From assembly GCF_003121625.1 (NCBI RefSeq), contig NZ_QDDJ01000017.1:1-64000 (forward strand): 64,000 nucleotides of DNA, written 5' to 3'. The notes under the pieces are model-generated. The model was not told where the DNA came from. It ran no database searches and saw nothing but the letters and a program-made list of their open reading frames with translations. Within the stretch, counting starts at the first letter, position 1. Each line of letters begins with the position of its first letter. Source of the stretch: Ornithinimicrobium cavernae (GTDB lineage: Bacteria > Actinomycetota > Actinomycetes > Actinomycetales > Dermatophilaceae). This document shows, piece after piece, positions 1-8,596 of the stretch. The translations under genes and the position numbers were made by a program.

Positions 1-188
1 CCGACACCAGCTCTTCGGACAAGCCACTTCCCGGACCCGCACCACCTACCCTACGACCCCGCTTCCAGCAGCCTCTTGACACAGAGGGGTGCCAGATGAG
101 CAAGGCGCCGAACCTCTGCTTCCGGGAAGGAAGCTCGCGTCCCCGATGTTGGTCACAGGAGCACCTCACGTCGGAAGGGAACACCACG

Positions 189-896
189 ATGCGAGCGCTC
201 TGGGTCCTCGGGCACCCCGAGGCGACGTCCCTGAACGGGCAGCTCCGCGATGCCGGTGTGGCCGCGTTGCGCGAGGCGGGGTGGCAGGTCGAGGAGTCAG
301 ACCTCTACCGGGACGGGTTCGACCCCCGTCTGGTCTGTGAGGGCGGGGCCGACGTACGTGCCGAGCAGGACAAGGTGCGCGCCGCCGACCTGCTCGTCCT
401 GCAGTTCCCGCTCTGGTGGTACGGCATGCCCGCGATCCTCAAGGGATGGGTGGACCGGGTCTTCGAGGCCGGGTTCGCCTACGACGTCATCGATCCGGCG
501 ACGGGTCGCCCGCGGAAGTATGGCGACGGCGGGCTGCGGGGCAAACGCGCGCTGACCATCGTCACGGCGGGAGACCGGCCCGGCTCGCTCGCACCACGCG
601 GCATCAGCGGCAGCATCGAGGACGTGCTGTGGCCGTTGCTGCACGGCACGTACTGGTACACCGGCATGGACGCGCTGACGCCCCACCTGGTGACGCTCGC
701 CCGAGATGTCGACGCCGAACGGATGGAGCAGCTGGCGGACGACCTCCGCACCCGACTCAGGGGGGTCATGACCGAGCAGCGGATCCCCTACCGGCCGCTC
801 ACCGAGGACGACTACGACCACTCCATCCGGTTGCTCCCGCACGTCGCGCCGCAGCACCGCGGGCTGGACGCTCACCTGGAGACCTGTCACGACTGA
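189..896 (+). CDS. NAD(P)H dehydrogenase (quinone), flavodoxin-like fold
   Basis: A 235-residue soluble protein of the NQO1/MdaB/KefF-type flavodoxin-like family, which reduces quinones or similar electrophiles by two electrons with FAD or FMN and NAD(P)H. The start of the fold is visible (RALWVLGHPEATSLNGQL), followed by the family hallmark QFPLWWYGMPAILKGWVDRV near residues 70-90, where the isoalloxazine ring binds. I chose the ATG at 189 because GGAAGGGA lies at 173-180; a longer frame from 96 adds 31 residues without similarity to the fold. A TTGACA hexamer at 76-81 could be a -35 but has no convincing -10. It converges on the hydrolase at 915-1997 with an 18-base gap. Its physiological substrate cannot be read from the sequence. 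Confidence 0.88.
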   Translation: MRALWVLGHPEATSLNGQLRDAGVAALREAGWQVEESDLYRDGFDPRLVCEGGADVRAEQDKVRAADLLVLQFPLWWYGMPAILKGWVDRVFEAGFAYDVIDPATGRPRKYGDGGLRGKRALTIVTAGDRPGSLAPRGISGSIEDVLWPLLHGTYWYTGMDALTPHLVTLARDVDAERMEQLADDLRTRLRGVMTEQRIPYRPLTEDDYDHSIRLLPHVAPQHRGLDAHLETCHD

Positions 897-914
897 CCGC
901 CCGACGGAGGACCG

Positions 915-1997
915 TCAGGGACGCGCGTCGTCCCCTGCCAGCCGGTAGACCTCGTGCCCGCCCCTCTCGCTCATCGTGAGCCGCCCCCGGGCGACAAGCA
1001 GCAGCAGGTGCACCCGGGTCTCCATCGTCGCCAGGGCGGAGTTGAACAGGTCGAGGGAGTCGAAGGCCCGCTCGTGGCGCGTCCACGGAAGTGTGCGGGC
1101 GACGTCGTGGGCCGTGCGCTCGCCACCGCTGAACGCCTCCAGGCACAGGGCGAGCCGGTGCTCGTGGTGGTCGAGCAGCTGGTCGACCCGCTCGTGGGAG
1201 GACATCCCGACCGGTCCGTGCGCCGGCAGGACGCGCAGGTCGGGCAACCCGCGCACCTTGGTCAGCGAGGCCATGAAGTCACCGAGCGGCTGGACCGGGT
1301 TGGACCCCTCGAAGCCGATGGAGGGCGTGATGGTGGGGAGCACGTGGTCGCCGGCGAAGAGCAGGCCCGCACCCTGGTCGGCGAAGACGTAGTGGCCCTG
1401 CGTGTGTCCCGGCGTGGACACGGCGTCGAGGGCGCGTCGACCCACCGTGATCTGGTGATCGCCGTCCAACCACGCATCGGGGTAGCTCCACAACGAAGGG
1501 TCGATCTCGTGGTCGGCGTGAGCCGCCGCCCACTGCTCAGCGATGTCGGTCGCGCCCGCGCGGACCAGCACCGGTGTGTGGTGGCTCTCACCCGGGACGG
1601 CGTTGCGCAGCCGGTCCAGAGAGGGTTTCTCCGGCAGGCCGAGACTGACGTGTGAGCCGACCTCGCGCCCGAGCACCACCGCCTGGGTGTAGTGGTCCCG
1701 GTGGACGTGCGTCACCAGGAACGACTGGATGTCACGCACGCTGAAGCCGATCCCGGCCAGCGAGCGGTCCAGCACCTGGCGGGAGGCCTCGATCGCCCAG
1801 CCGCCGTCGATGAGGGTCAGACCCTTGTCCGTCTCGATGGCGTAGACGTTGACCGATCGCAGACCGTCCTGGGGGAGCGGCAGCGGGATCCGGTGGATGC
1901 CCGGCGCGACGGGCCAGGCGCCCTCCTCGGTCCAGTGCGTGCCGGAGTCGGGGGAGACGGCGCGGGCGGTCGAGGTGGTCTGGTCGGGCGTGGTCAC
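915..1997 (-). CDS. MBL-fold metallo-hydrolase
   Basis: A 360-residue member of the metallo-beta-lactamase fold hydrolases. The dinuclear metal motif HxHxDH is complete (H97, H99, D101, H102 in THVHRDHYTQ). Further ligands are likely in STPGHTQGHY (about residue 215), FAGDH (about 230) and LPAHG (about 280). After the metal domain come about 70 residues of mainly helical sequence, the usual C-terminal winged helix-like tail of the glyoxalase II/CPSF-like actinobacterial group. No signal peptide, so it is cytosolic. It is divergent from the protease gene at 2274 across a 276-base gap. The reaction is hydrolytic (thioester, lactone or phosphoester); the substrate is not deducible. Confidence 0.88.
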   Translation of the reverse strand: MTTPDQTTSTARAVSPDSGTHWTEEGAWPVAPGIHRIPLPLPQDGLRSVNVYAIETDKGLTLIDGGWAIEASRQVLDRSLAGIGFSVRDIQSFLVTHVHRDHYTQAVVLGREVGSHVSLGLPEKPSLDRLRNAVPGESHHTPVLVRAGATDIAEQWAAAHADHEIDPSLWSYPDAWLDGDHQITVGRRALDAVSTPGHTQGHYVFADQGAGLLFAGDHVLPTITPSIGFEGSNPVQPLGDFMASLTKVRGLPDLRVLPAHGPVGMSSHERVDQLLDHHEHRLALCLEAFSGGERTAHDVARTLPWTRHERAFDSLDLFNSALATMETRVHLLLLVARGRLTMSERGGHEVYRLAGDDARP

Positions 1998-2057
1998 CGC
2001 TCGATCATGTCAGTCACGCCGATCACGCCGGCACCGTGCCGGGATCGTCCCTTCCGT

Positions 2058-2094
2058 CGGACGCGGGATCCGCACGTCAGCCGGACGCGGGATC
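2058..2094. repeat. Direct repeat in divergent intergenic region
   Basis: The 13-base sequence CGGACGCGGGATC occurs at 2058-2070 and again at 2082-2094, a 24-base period, in the 276-base gap between the divergent hydrolase and subtilisin genes. The spacing of just over two helical turns would suit a regulator binding one DNA face, for example the LuxR-type protein encoded at 6101-7102, but this is inference. Nothing else clear is seen in this gap apart from the start region of the protease. Confidence 0.4.
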
Positions 2095-2273
2095 GCGTGG
2101 CCCTCCATCTCCGCGTGACCCGTCCCCGTGTGCGGGGCGCCTCGGTTTGTCGTGACTGCGACATGACGCAGACCCGGCACCAGGAACCCGTGACCTACCA
2201 CCCAGTATCCCCACAGACTTCGTAGCGGAGCGGGGACAGCCACGTGCCCGCCGGAGCACCAAGGATCCACACC

Positions 2274-5200
2274 ATGCGCAAGAAGACAACGGCCCCACCG
2301 CTGCGGCCGACCCTGGGCGGTGTCGCCGCCCTCGCCCTGGTCGCCACCGGACTCGGCGGCCCCACCCAGGCGGCCACGCCGCCGACCCTCCCGCCCGCCA
2401 CGGCCCCCACCGCGGACGACGCGGCCGGGTCCGGACCCGAGACCTCGGTGACGCTGGTGACCGGCGACACCGTGCACCTCACGGAGCACGAGGAGGGACG
2501 ACGTTCCCTGAGGTTCGAACCCGGTGAGGGGCGCGAGGGCGTCGAGTTCCACCAGCTCGAGATCGACGGCCAGCTGCACGTGCTGCCGCTCGACGCGCTG
2601 CCCTATGTCGCCGACGGCCTGCTCGACAAGGCCCTGTTCAACATCGACGGCCTCCTCGAGGCCGGGCTGGACGACGCCTCCACGGACCACGTTCCACTCA
2701 TCACCACGCACGCAGCGGGCCTGCGCAGCGCCTCCGCCCTCACCACCCTGGAGGGTGTCGAGCCCGGTGTGGCCCTGGAGAGCATCGACGCCCGCGCCCT
2801 CGGGGTGGACAAGGCCGAAGCCGGCAGCTTCTGGCGCAGCATCACCGGTCTCTCCCAGAGCGAGATCGAGGCCGCAGGCGTCCGTTCCGAGGCACCCGAC
2901 TACGACCTGCCGGTGGAGAAGGTGTGGCTGGACGCGCCGGTGCGCGCCAGCCTCGACCGCAGCGTCGCCCAGATCGGCGCCCCGACCGCCTGGGACGCCG
3001 GCTTCGACGGCACCGGGATCACCGTCGCGGTGCTGGACACCGGCGTCGACTCCCAGCACCCGGACCTCGCGGGCCGGGTCGTGCAGGAGCAGGACTTCTC
3101 CGGCAGCGGCAACGTCATGGACCACTTCGGCCACGGCACGCACGTCGCCGCCACCGTCGGTGGCAGCGGGGCCGGCTCGGCGGGAACCCGCGCGGGCGTC
3201 GCCCCAGGGGCGACGCTCATCTCGGGCAAGGTGCTCGGTGACGACGGCTACGGCTCGGACTCCAGCGTCATCGCCGGCATGGAGTGGGCGGTCGCGGCCG
3301 ACGCGGACGTCGTCAACATGAGCCTGGGCGGCGGCGTGACGGACGGCACCGACCCGCTGAGCCAGGCGGTCAACACGCTGTCGGCCGAGACCGACACCCT
3401 GTTCGTCATCTCCGCCGGCAACGACGGTCCGGGCGCGTCAACCATCGGGTCGCCGGGGAGCGCCGACGCGGCCCTGACGGTGGGAGCCGTCGACCGCGAC
3501 GAGTCCCTGGCCGACTTCTCCAGCCGCGGTCCGCGCATCGGTGACCTGGCGGTCAAGCCCGACCTGACCGCCCCCGGCGTCGACATCGTGGCCGCCCGCG
3601 CGTCGGGCACGAGCATGGGCTCGCCGGTCGACGACCTCTACACCTCCGCCAGCGGGACCTCGATGGCCGCGCCGCACGTCGCAGGTGCCGCCGCGCTGCT
3701 GGCGCAGCAGCACCCGGACTGGGACGGCGAGCAGCTCAAGGACGCCCTGGTGAGCACCGCGCTCCCCGGCGCGCTCACGGCATACGAGCAGGGTGGCGGC
3801 AGGGTCGACCTGACCCGGGCCATCACGCAGTCCGTGACCGGCACCGGCAGCGTGCACCTGGGCACCTTCGAGGACGGCGCCACCGAACCGGTGACGCGTG
3901 AGGTGACCTACACCAACACCGGAGCGGAGCCGGTCGAGCTCACCCTCGACCTGGACGTCAGCACCCGCGGTGGCGACGAGCCGTCACCCGAGGGCCTGAG
4001 CCTGTCGGCGGAGACGGTCAGTGTCCCGGCGGGCGGGACCGCCTCGGTCACCGTGACCGTGAACCCCGGCGCACTCGAGCGTGGCCAGTACACCGGACAG
4101 CTCCACGCGACCTCGGGGGACACCACGGTCCACACGACCCTGGCCGTCATCAAGGTGGCGCCGACCCACGAGGTCACCTTCCGTGGTGTCGGCTTCGACG
4201 GCGAGTCGTCCTTCGTGACGCCCCTGGCGCTGTTCGGCGAGGACCCCCGGTTCGACACCGTGACCTGGATCCCCGATGGCAACGAGGTGACCGTCACGCT
4301 CGGTGAGGGTGACTACTTCCTGCACGCGATGATGAACGACGAGTTCGAGGGTCAGGACGCCAGCATCGTGGTCACCGACCCCGACCTCGAGGTCACCGGC
4401 GACATGGAGGTCGTGCTGGACGCCCGGGAGACGACCCGGGTCCAGATCAGGACCCCGCAGCAGGCGGTGACCCGGGGGACCCTGGGCTTCAACACCTACC
4501 GCGAGTTCTTCGGGCGCTCCCTGGCGAACCTGACCATGGAGTTTGACGCGACCCAGTCGGTGTGGGTCACGCCGACCGAGGAGGCCAACGGCGGCGTCTT
4601 CGAGTTCACCTCGCGCTGGCAGCTGGCGGCACCCCCGGTGGTGGGCACCTCCACGGGCAACCCCGAGCTGCAGGTCCTCCCGCTCTACGAGCGCTCTTCG
4701 CCGGTCCTGGAGTCCCAGCGACCGCTGGAGCTGGTGTTCGTCGGCGAGGGCACCCCGGAGGACTATGCGGGGGTCGACGTCACCGGCAAGGTGGCGGTGG
4801 TCCGACCGGCCGGTTACGACCATGAGGACGTCGACGCGGCCGTGGCGGCGGGAGCCGCCGCCGTGATGGTCGCCCCTGAGTACCAGCGCTGGACCAAGTA
4901 CACCGGCCGGGGCGACCGGCTGGAGATCCCGGTGGTCGTCCTGCGGCCGGCGGACGGTGACGCGGTGCTCGAGCGGCTGGGGCAGGGCAAGCTGGAGATG
5001 AAGTTCAGCGGCAACCCCGACGTGCCCTACACCTACGACGTCATGCAGGTCTCCCAGGGCCGCGTCCCGGAGGAGGTCGTGCACACCGTCACGCCGAGGA
5101 ACAGCGCCACCATCAGCGCCAACTACCACGAGATGGGCGGCCAGGAGTGGGCCAAGGAGCAGCGCTTCGCGTGGCGGCCGTGGCAGCGCACCACCTCCGT

Positions 5201-6047
5201 GGAGAGCCAGCAGGAGCTGCACACGCCGCAGTCGCGCACCGAGACCGTCTCCGGCGGTGACACGCTCTGGCGCCAACACGTGCTGCACTTCTTCAGCTGG
5301 GACACCATGAACCCGATCCAGGGCGGCGCCATCGCGCCGCTGCAGGCCTACGAGCCCGGCGAGAAGCTCACCTACGACTGGTTCGGCTCCGTGGTGCGGC
5401 CGGTCATCGCCGACGGCCTTGAGCCGGTGCGCTCCGGCGACACCCTGTCCCTGCGCATTCCGGAGATCGGTCTCCAGGAGGGGCAGCTGCACGGCCGGGC
5501 CTCGGCCCGCGAGACGTCGATGACCCTGCGCGAGGACGGGCAGGTCATCGCCGAGGGCACGCAGGCCTGGGGCGACTACCGGGCCACCTCGGCCGAGGCC
5601 GACTACCAGCTGGACCTCACGGTCGCGCGGGAGTCGGACAGCGAGTGGGAGTTCTCCACCAGGACCGACACCTCCTGGACCTTCCACTCGCAGCGCCCGG
5701 AGGAGCAGTCGGTGCTGCCGCTGCTGCGGGTCGACTACGAGGTCCCGGTGGGTCTGCGCAACACGGTCGCGGCCGGGAGCCAGTCCACGCTCGGCTTCAC
5801 GGTCACCCACCCCTCGGGTGCCGCGGAGGCCGGACCGGTCAAGCAGGTGAGCGCCTGGACCTCGTATGACAGCGGGGTCACCTGGCAGGAGCTCGGCCTG
5901 CGATCGCTGGGCAAGGGTGAGTTCACGGCCCAGGTGAAGCACCCGCGGACGGAGGGACCGGTGTCGCTGCGCGTCGAGGCCGCGGACGCGCACGGCAACA
6001 CGGTGGAGCAGACGGTGATCGGCGCCTACGGCGTCGGCGGCCGCTGA
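2274..6047 (+). CDS. Secreted S8 family serine peptidase (subtilisin-like) with PA domain
   Basis: A 1257-residue exported subtilisin. The start at 2274 gives a signal peptide (MRKK, then a hydrophobic run ending near TQAATP). A propeptide-like region follows, then the catalytic triad: Asp in AVLDTGVDSQHPDL (about residue 255), His in GHGTHVAATVGG (about 288) and Ser in SGTSMAAPHVAGAAALL (about 462). Behind the protease domain are beta-sandwich modules (VTYTNTGAEPVEL), and a PA-like segment around residues 820-910 (VTGKVAVVRPAGYDH). Such proteins degrade extracellular protein, and the long C-terminus probably shapes access of substrate. It faces the regulator at 6101-7102 across a strong shared hairpin; this pairing of a large S8 protease with a LuxR-type regulator is the best hint about its control. 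No sortase motif or membrane anchor is seen, so it is probably released. Confidence 0.93.
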   Translation: MRKKTTAPPLRPTLGGVAALALVATGLGGPTQAATPPTLPPATAPTADDAAGSGPETSVTLVTGDTVHLTEHEEGRRSLRFEPGEGREGVEFHQLEIDGQLHVLPLDALPYVADGLLDKALFNIDGLLEAGLDDASTDHVPLITTHAAGLRSASALTTLEGVEPGVALESIDARALGVDKAEAGSFWRSITGLSQSEIEAAGVRSEAPDYDLPVEKVWLDAPVRASLDRSVAQIGAPTAWDAGFDGTGITVAVLDTGVDSQHPDLAGRVVQEQDFSGSGNVMDHFGHGTHVAATVGGSGAGSAGTRAGVAPGATLISGKVLGDDGYGSDSSVIAGMEWAVAADADVVNMSLGGGVTDGTDPLSQAVNTLSAETDTLFVISAGNDGPGASTIGSPGSADAALTVGAVDRDESLADFSSRGPRIGDLAVKPDLTAPGVDIVAARASGTSMGSPVDDLYTSASGTSMAAPHVAGAAALLAQQHPDWDGEQLKDALVSTALPGALTAYEQGGGRVDLTRAITQSVTGTGSVHLGTFEDGATEPVTREVTYTNTGAEPVELTLDLDVSTRGGDEPSPEGLSLSAETVSVPAGGTASVTVTVNPGALERGQYTGQLHATSGDTTVHTTLAVIKVAPTHEVTFRGVGFDGESSFVTPLALFGEDPRFDTVTWIPDGNEVTVTLGEGDYFLHAMMNDEFEGQDASIVVTDPDLEVTGDMEVVLDARETTRVQIRTPQQAVTRGTLGFNTYREFFGRSLANLTMEFDATQSVWVTPTEEANGGVFEFTSRWQLAAPPVVGTSTGNPELQVLPLYERSSPVLESQRPLELVFVGEGTPEDYAGVDVTGKVAVVRPAGYDHEDVDAAVAAGAAAVMVAPEYQRWTKYTGRGDRLEIPVVVLRPADGDAVLERLGQGKLEMKFSGNPDVPYTYDVMQVSQGRVPEEVVHTVTPRNSATISANYHEMGGQEWAKEQRFAWRPWQRTTSVESQQELHTPQSRTETVSGGDTLWRQHVLHFFSWDTMNPIQGGAIAPLQAYEPGEKLTYDWFGSVVRPVIADGLEPVRSGDTLSLRIPEIGLQEGQLHGRASARETSMTLREDGQVIAEGTQAWGDYRATSAEADYQLDLTVARESDSEWEFSTRTDTSWTFHSQRPEEQSVLPLLRVDYEVPVGLRNTVAAGSQSTLGFTVTHPSGAAEAGPVKQVSAWTSYDSGVTWQELGLRSLGKGEFTAQVKHPRTEGPVSLRVEAADAHGNTVEQTVIGAYGVGGR

Positions 6048-6064
6048 CCCGGACGGGACAGGTC

Positions 6065-6094
6065 GTCGCGGTGGGGCCCTCGCCCCACCGCGAC
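6065..6094. terminator. Bidirectional terminator hairpin
   Basis: A perfect 12-bp inverted repeat (GTCGCGGTGGGG / CCCCACCGCGAC) with a six-base loop sits between the ends of the convergent subtilisin gene and the regulator gene. There is no T-tract on either side, as is common in actinobacteria. Confidence 0.75.
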
Positions 6095-6100
6095 GCCCGC

Positions 6101-7102
6101 TCAGTCCTGTGTGAGCCAGCCGCGTTGCGCGACCTGCCAAGCGAGCTGCATACGGGTCTCGGCACCGGCCAGCGCCATCAGCTCGCTGATCCGGCGCTGC
6201 ACGGTCCGCAGACTGACACCGAGCCGGGTGGCGATCGCCTTGTCGGTCACGCCCGCGACGAGCAGGGACAGCAGCTCCAGCTCCTCGGGGCCGAGGGCAG
6301 AGGGCGGTGACGTCACCGTGACGCGGTCACCCAGGCCGGCCACGTGGAGCGGCGAGGCGTCCGACCAGTACACGTCGAACAGGGCGATCAACGCCGTGAG
6401 CAGGTTGGAGTCACGGACGAGGGCCGCCGTCGGCTCGTCGTGCCCCTCGCGGTTCGTGATGAGCGGGCACAGCGCGAGGCTCCGGTCGGCGATGGCCAGC
6501 CGGACCGGGAGGTTCGGCGCGGCGCGGGCCTCCTCGCCGGCTCGGACGCCGCGCGCCACGTTGACCAGCATCGTCGGGTCGTCCAGCATCGCCTGCTCGT
6601 AGATCACGCGGTAGCGCACCCCGCGGGCGAGGCCCACGTACTCCTCGTCGTTCTCCCCAGAGGCCATGGCGACGTGACCTGCCTTGCAGAACCAAAGCAT
6701 CTCCTCGCGGGTGGACAGCTGCACCGTGCGCAGCGCCTGCCGGATGCCGGCCGCGCCGTGGACGACCTCGACCAGCTGGCCGGCGTCGCGGCGCCGCGCG
6801 TTGGCGCGGTGCTCCTCGGCGAGCTCGGTGACCGCCAGTGTGGCCTCCGTCAGGGCCTGGCGGCCGCGCAGGAGCAGGGGAGCGAAGGCCACATCGGGTG
6901 GTGCCGCAGCGATGCGGAGCGGGTCGCTCTCGACGACGGTGGCCAGGCCCTGGTCGCGCAGCCTGAGCACGGTCGCCTCCGTGTCCTGCACGGGGCGGTC
7001 GGCCAGCTCGGCCAGGTGGACCAGGTCGGTCTCCACCGCCCGGACCAGGAGCCGGTAGAGCTCCTCGTCGGAGGGGTCGAGGCCGGCCGCGCGCAGGCTC
7101 AT
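6101..7102 (-). CDS. LuxR-type helix-turn-helix regulator with TrmB-like N-terminus
   Basis: A 333-residue DNA-binding regulator. The first 65 residues resemble a TrmB-like winged helix (LRAAGLDPSDEELYRLLV, then DTEATVLRLRDQGL). The middle contains a ligand- or partner-sensing region, and residues about 268-330 form a LuxR-type helix-turn-helix (GPEELELLSLLVAGVTDKAI, then GVSLRTVQRRISEL). This architecture is frequent in actinobacteria and is typically found beside secreted proteases or toxins. No receiver domain is present, so it is not a classical response regulator. It converges on the S8 protease gene, which is the natural candidate target. The start at 7102 is an ATG, and no better internal start is seen. 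Confidence 0.85.
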   Translation of the reverse strand: MSLRAAGLDPSDEELYRLLVRAVETDLVHLAELADRPVQDTEATVLRLRDQGLATVVESDPLRIAAAPPDVAFAPLLLRGRQALTEATLAVTELAEEHRANARRRDAGQLVEVVHGAAGIRQALRTVQLSTREEMLWFCKAGHVAMASGENDEEYVGLARGVRYRVIYEQAMLDDPTMLVNVARGVRAGEEARAAPNLPVRLAIADRSLALCPLITNREGHDEPTAALVRDSNLLTALIALFDVYWSDASPLHVAGLGDRVTVTSPPSALGPEELELLSLLVAGVTDKAIATRLGVSLRTVQRRISELMALAGAETRMQLAWQVAQRGWLTQD

Positions 7103-7222
7103 GACAGGTGCCGGCTGGGGCCGCGCCGGCTCACCGCGGGGAGAAGCATCTGCCCATCATGACGCGACCCGGCGCGGCACCCCACCCCTTTGCGCCGGAC
7201 GGCAGGTCAGGGTTCCGGCCGG

Positions 7223-7864
7223 TCATCCCGCGGCCGGCTCCTCGGCATACTCCTGCTCGGGCTCCATCGCGTGGTGCCGCACCAGCCGGTCCACCAGCGC
7301 GCCGAGCGCCACTCCCAGTCCGATCGCGAGCGTCAGACCCAGCAGCGGGTTGTCGTGCATCCAGGTGCCGCCGACCAGCCCCACCCCGACGCCGAACGAG
7401 GACCACACCGCGGCCGCCGTCAGGTTGAGGGGCAGGTAGTGGCGCAGCGGCAGGCCCGAGGCCCCCGCGGTCAGGTTGATGAGGACCCGCACCACCGGCA
7501 CGAAGCGGCCGCTGATGAGGAACAGGGCCCGGCGCCGTTCCAGCGTGCGCCCGGTCCGCTCGAGGAGGGCTGCCGTCCGCGGCCTGCGCAGCCAGCGGAA
7601 CCTCTGGGTCCCGACGCGACGACCGATCAGGTATGCCGTGAGGTCACCGAGCGCTGCACCGGCGGCTCCGGCGAGCAGCACCAGCCAGACGTTCGGTGCG
7701 CCGGTCGCGGCGCTGACCGCCGCCAGCCCGATGACGAGCGACTCGCTCGGGACCGGCGGGAAGATCCCGTCGACAGCGCAGAACAGCAGGAGCGCCAGGG
7801 GGACCCACGGCTGGGCCGCAGCATCGAGGAGGACGGTGTTGAGGGTGTCGATGACGTCCGGCAC
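7223..7864 (-). CDS. DedA family membrane protein
   Basis: A 213-residue integral membrane protein of the DedA/SNARE-associated (VTT domain) family. Members act as phospholipid or undecaprenyl-phosphate flippases or support membrane homeostasis. Visible marks are the amphipathic stretch with IFPPVPSESLVIG (about residues 35-47), the re-entrant glycine-rich segment GAALGDLTAYLIGRRVG, and the conserved arginine motif GRFVPVVR (about residue 118). Four to five hydrophobic segments are present and the length matches the family. It is transcribed leftwards, in the same direction as the regulator at 6101-7102 but 120 bases away, so probably as its own unit. That 120-base gap shows no obvious signal. 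Confidence 0.9.
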   Translation of the reverse strand: MPDVIDTLNTVLLDAAAQPWVPLALLLFCAVDGIFPPVPSESLVIGLAAVSAATGAPNVWLVLLAGAAGAALGDLTAYLIGRRVGTQRFRWLRRPRTAALLERTGRTLERRRALFLISGRFVPVVRVLINLTAGASGLPLRHYLPLNLTAAAVWSSFGVGVGLVGGTWMHDNPLLGLTLAIGLGVALGALVDRLVRHHAMEPEQEYAEEPAAG

Positions 7865-7968
7865 GGGTCGCTCCCAGGGTCGTGTCGCGCCCCGGTCCGA
7901 AGCGCACGCCCCACGCTGCCTGCTGACGGCGGGCGCCGGTATCGGGTGTCACCCTGGGCGGACCCTCA

Positions 7969-7987
7969 ACCGACCCTGAGGTCGGGT
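7969..7987 (-). terminator. Possible terminator hairpin
   Basis: ACCGACC, a four-base loop CTGA, then GGTCGGGT with one bulged base. It lies just behind the end of the leftward gene at 8032-8481 and ahead of the DedA gene. There is no T-tract, so the assignment is tentative. Confidence 0.4.
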
Positions 7988-8031
7988 CGCGCATGCTCAG
8001 GTCAGACGTCCTGACAGGGCCGTCCCGGAGG

Positions 8032-8481
8032 TCAGGCGGCGCGGCTCGCGGTCGGCAGGACGAGGGCCCCCTCCAGCGTCACCACGTGCACCGCGATGAG
8101 CGGCACCCCCACCTCGGCGCACGCGTCGAGGGCCACCTGGTGCCAGGCCCGGTCGTCGTCGCGCACCGGCCCGGTCTCCCGGACGATGGCAACGATCAGG
8201 CTGAGGGGGCCGTTGTGCTCGTCACCAGCCATCTCGCACAGGCCGGTGGCCCACCGCATCGCCGTCCATCGCTGCCGGTCCGTCGCCCGCTCGGGCACGT
8301 CACTGACCAGCATGGGCTGCAGCAGCCGGCCGTCGTCGTCACAGAACAGGAACGCCAGGCCACCGCCTATCCGGTCGTCCGGGTCCAGAAACGCGTCCAG
8401 GACGTCGTTCGCCACATCGGGGTCGTGCAGCGAGGGCATCTGGGCCCTCATCCCACCGTCGAATCTCGTGTCATCGCTCAT
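8032..8481 (-). CDS. Conserved actinobacterial protein of unknown function
   Basis: A 149-residue soluble protein that I cannot assign to a characterised family. It starts with an acidic, helical segment (MPSLHDPDVANDVLDAFLDPDD), continues with a beta-rich core (GGGLAFLFCDDDGRLLQPMLV) and ends with DDDRAWHQVALDACAEVGVPLIAVHVVTLEG. The alternation of strands and an Asp/His-containing helix is loosely like a degenerate JAB/RadC-type fold, but the metal-binding motif is not complete, so this is only a suggestion. The coding character (strong third-position GC) and the divergent promoter gap with the lipoprotein gene at 8597 support a real gene. Confidence 0.65.
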   Translation of the reverse strand: MSDDTRFDGGMRAQMPSLHDPDVANDVLDAFLDPDDRIGGGLAFLFCDDDGRLLQPMLVSDVPERATDRQRWTAMRWATGLCEMAGDEHNGPLSLIVAIVRETGPVRDDDRAWHQVALDACAEVGVPLIAVHVVTLEGALVLPTASRAA

Positions 8482-8596
8482 GCGCCGATGCTGGCCGGAG
8501 CGGGCGATCGCGCGCAGAATCTGTCCACAGGGGCGGCCTGACCAGCACCTTCGCTGTGATCCGGGTCCTGGACGCTCGCCGGGGTTACTCTGAGGT

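Noticed and set aside
89-340. Short overlapping frame at the left edge
   Set aside because: Overlaps the quinone reductase gene in another frame; no Shine-Dalgarno sequence and no similarity to a known fold.
903-916. GACGG-AGGA-CCGTC as terminator between the first two convergent genes
   Set aside because: Only five base pairs and it overlaps the stop codon of the hydrolase gene; too weak to list.
3984-6140. 718-residue leftward open frame opposite the first subtilisin gene
   Set aside because: It is antisense to a gene with a complete catalytic triad and signal peptide. Its composition (Arg/Gly/His/Val-rich, no motif) is typical of GC-rich shadow frames.
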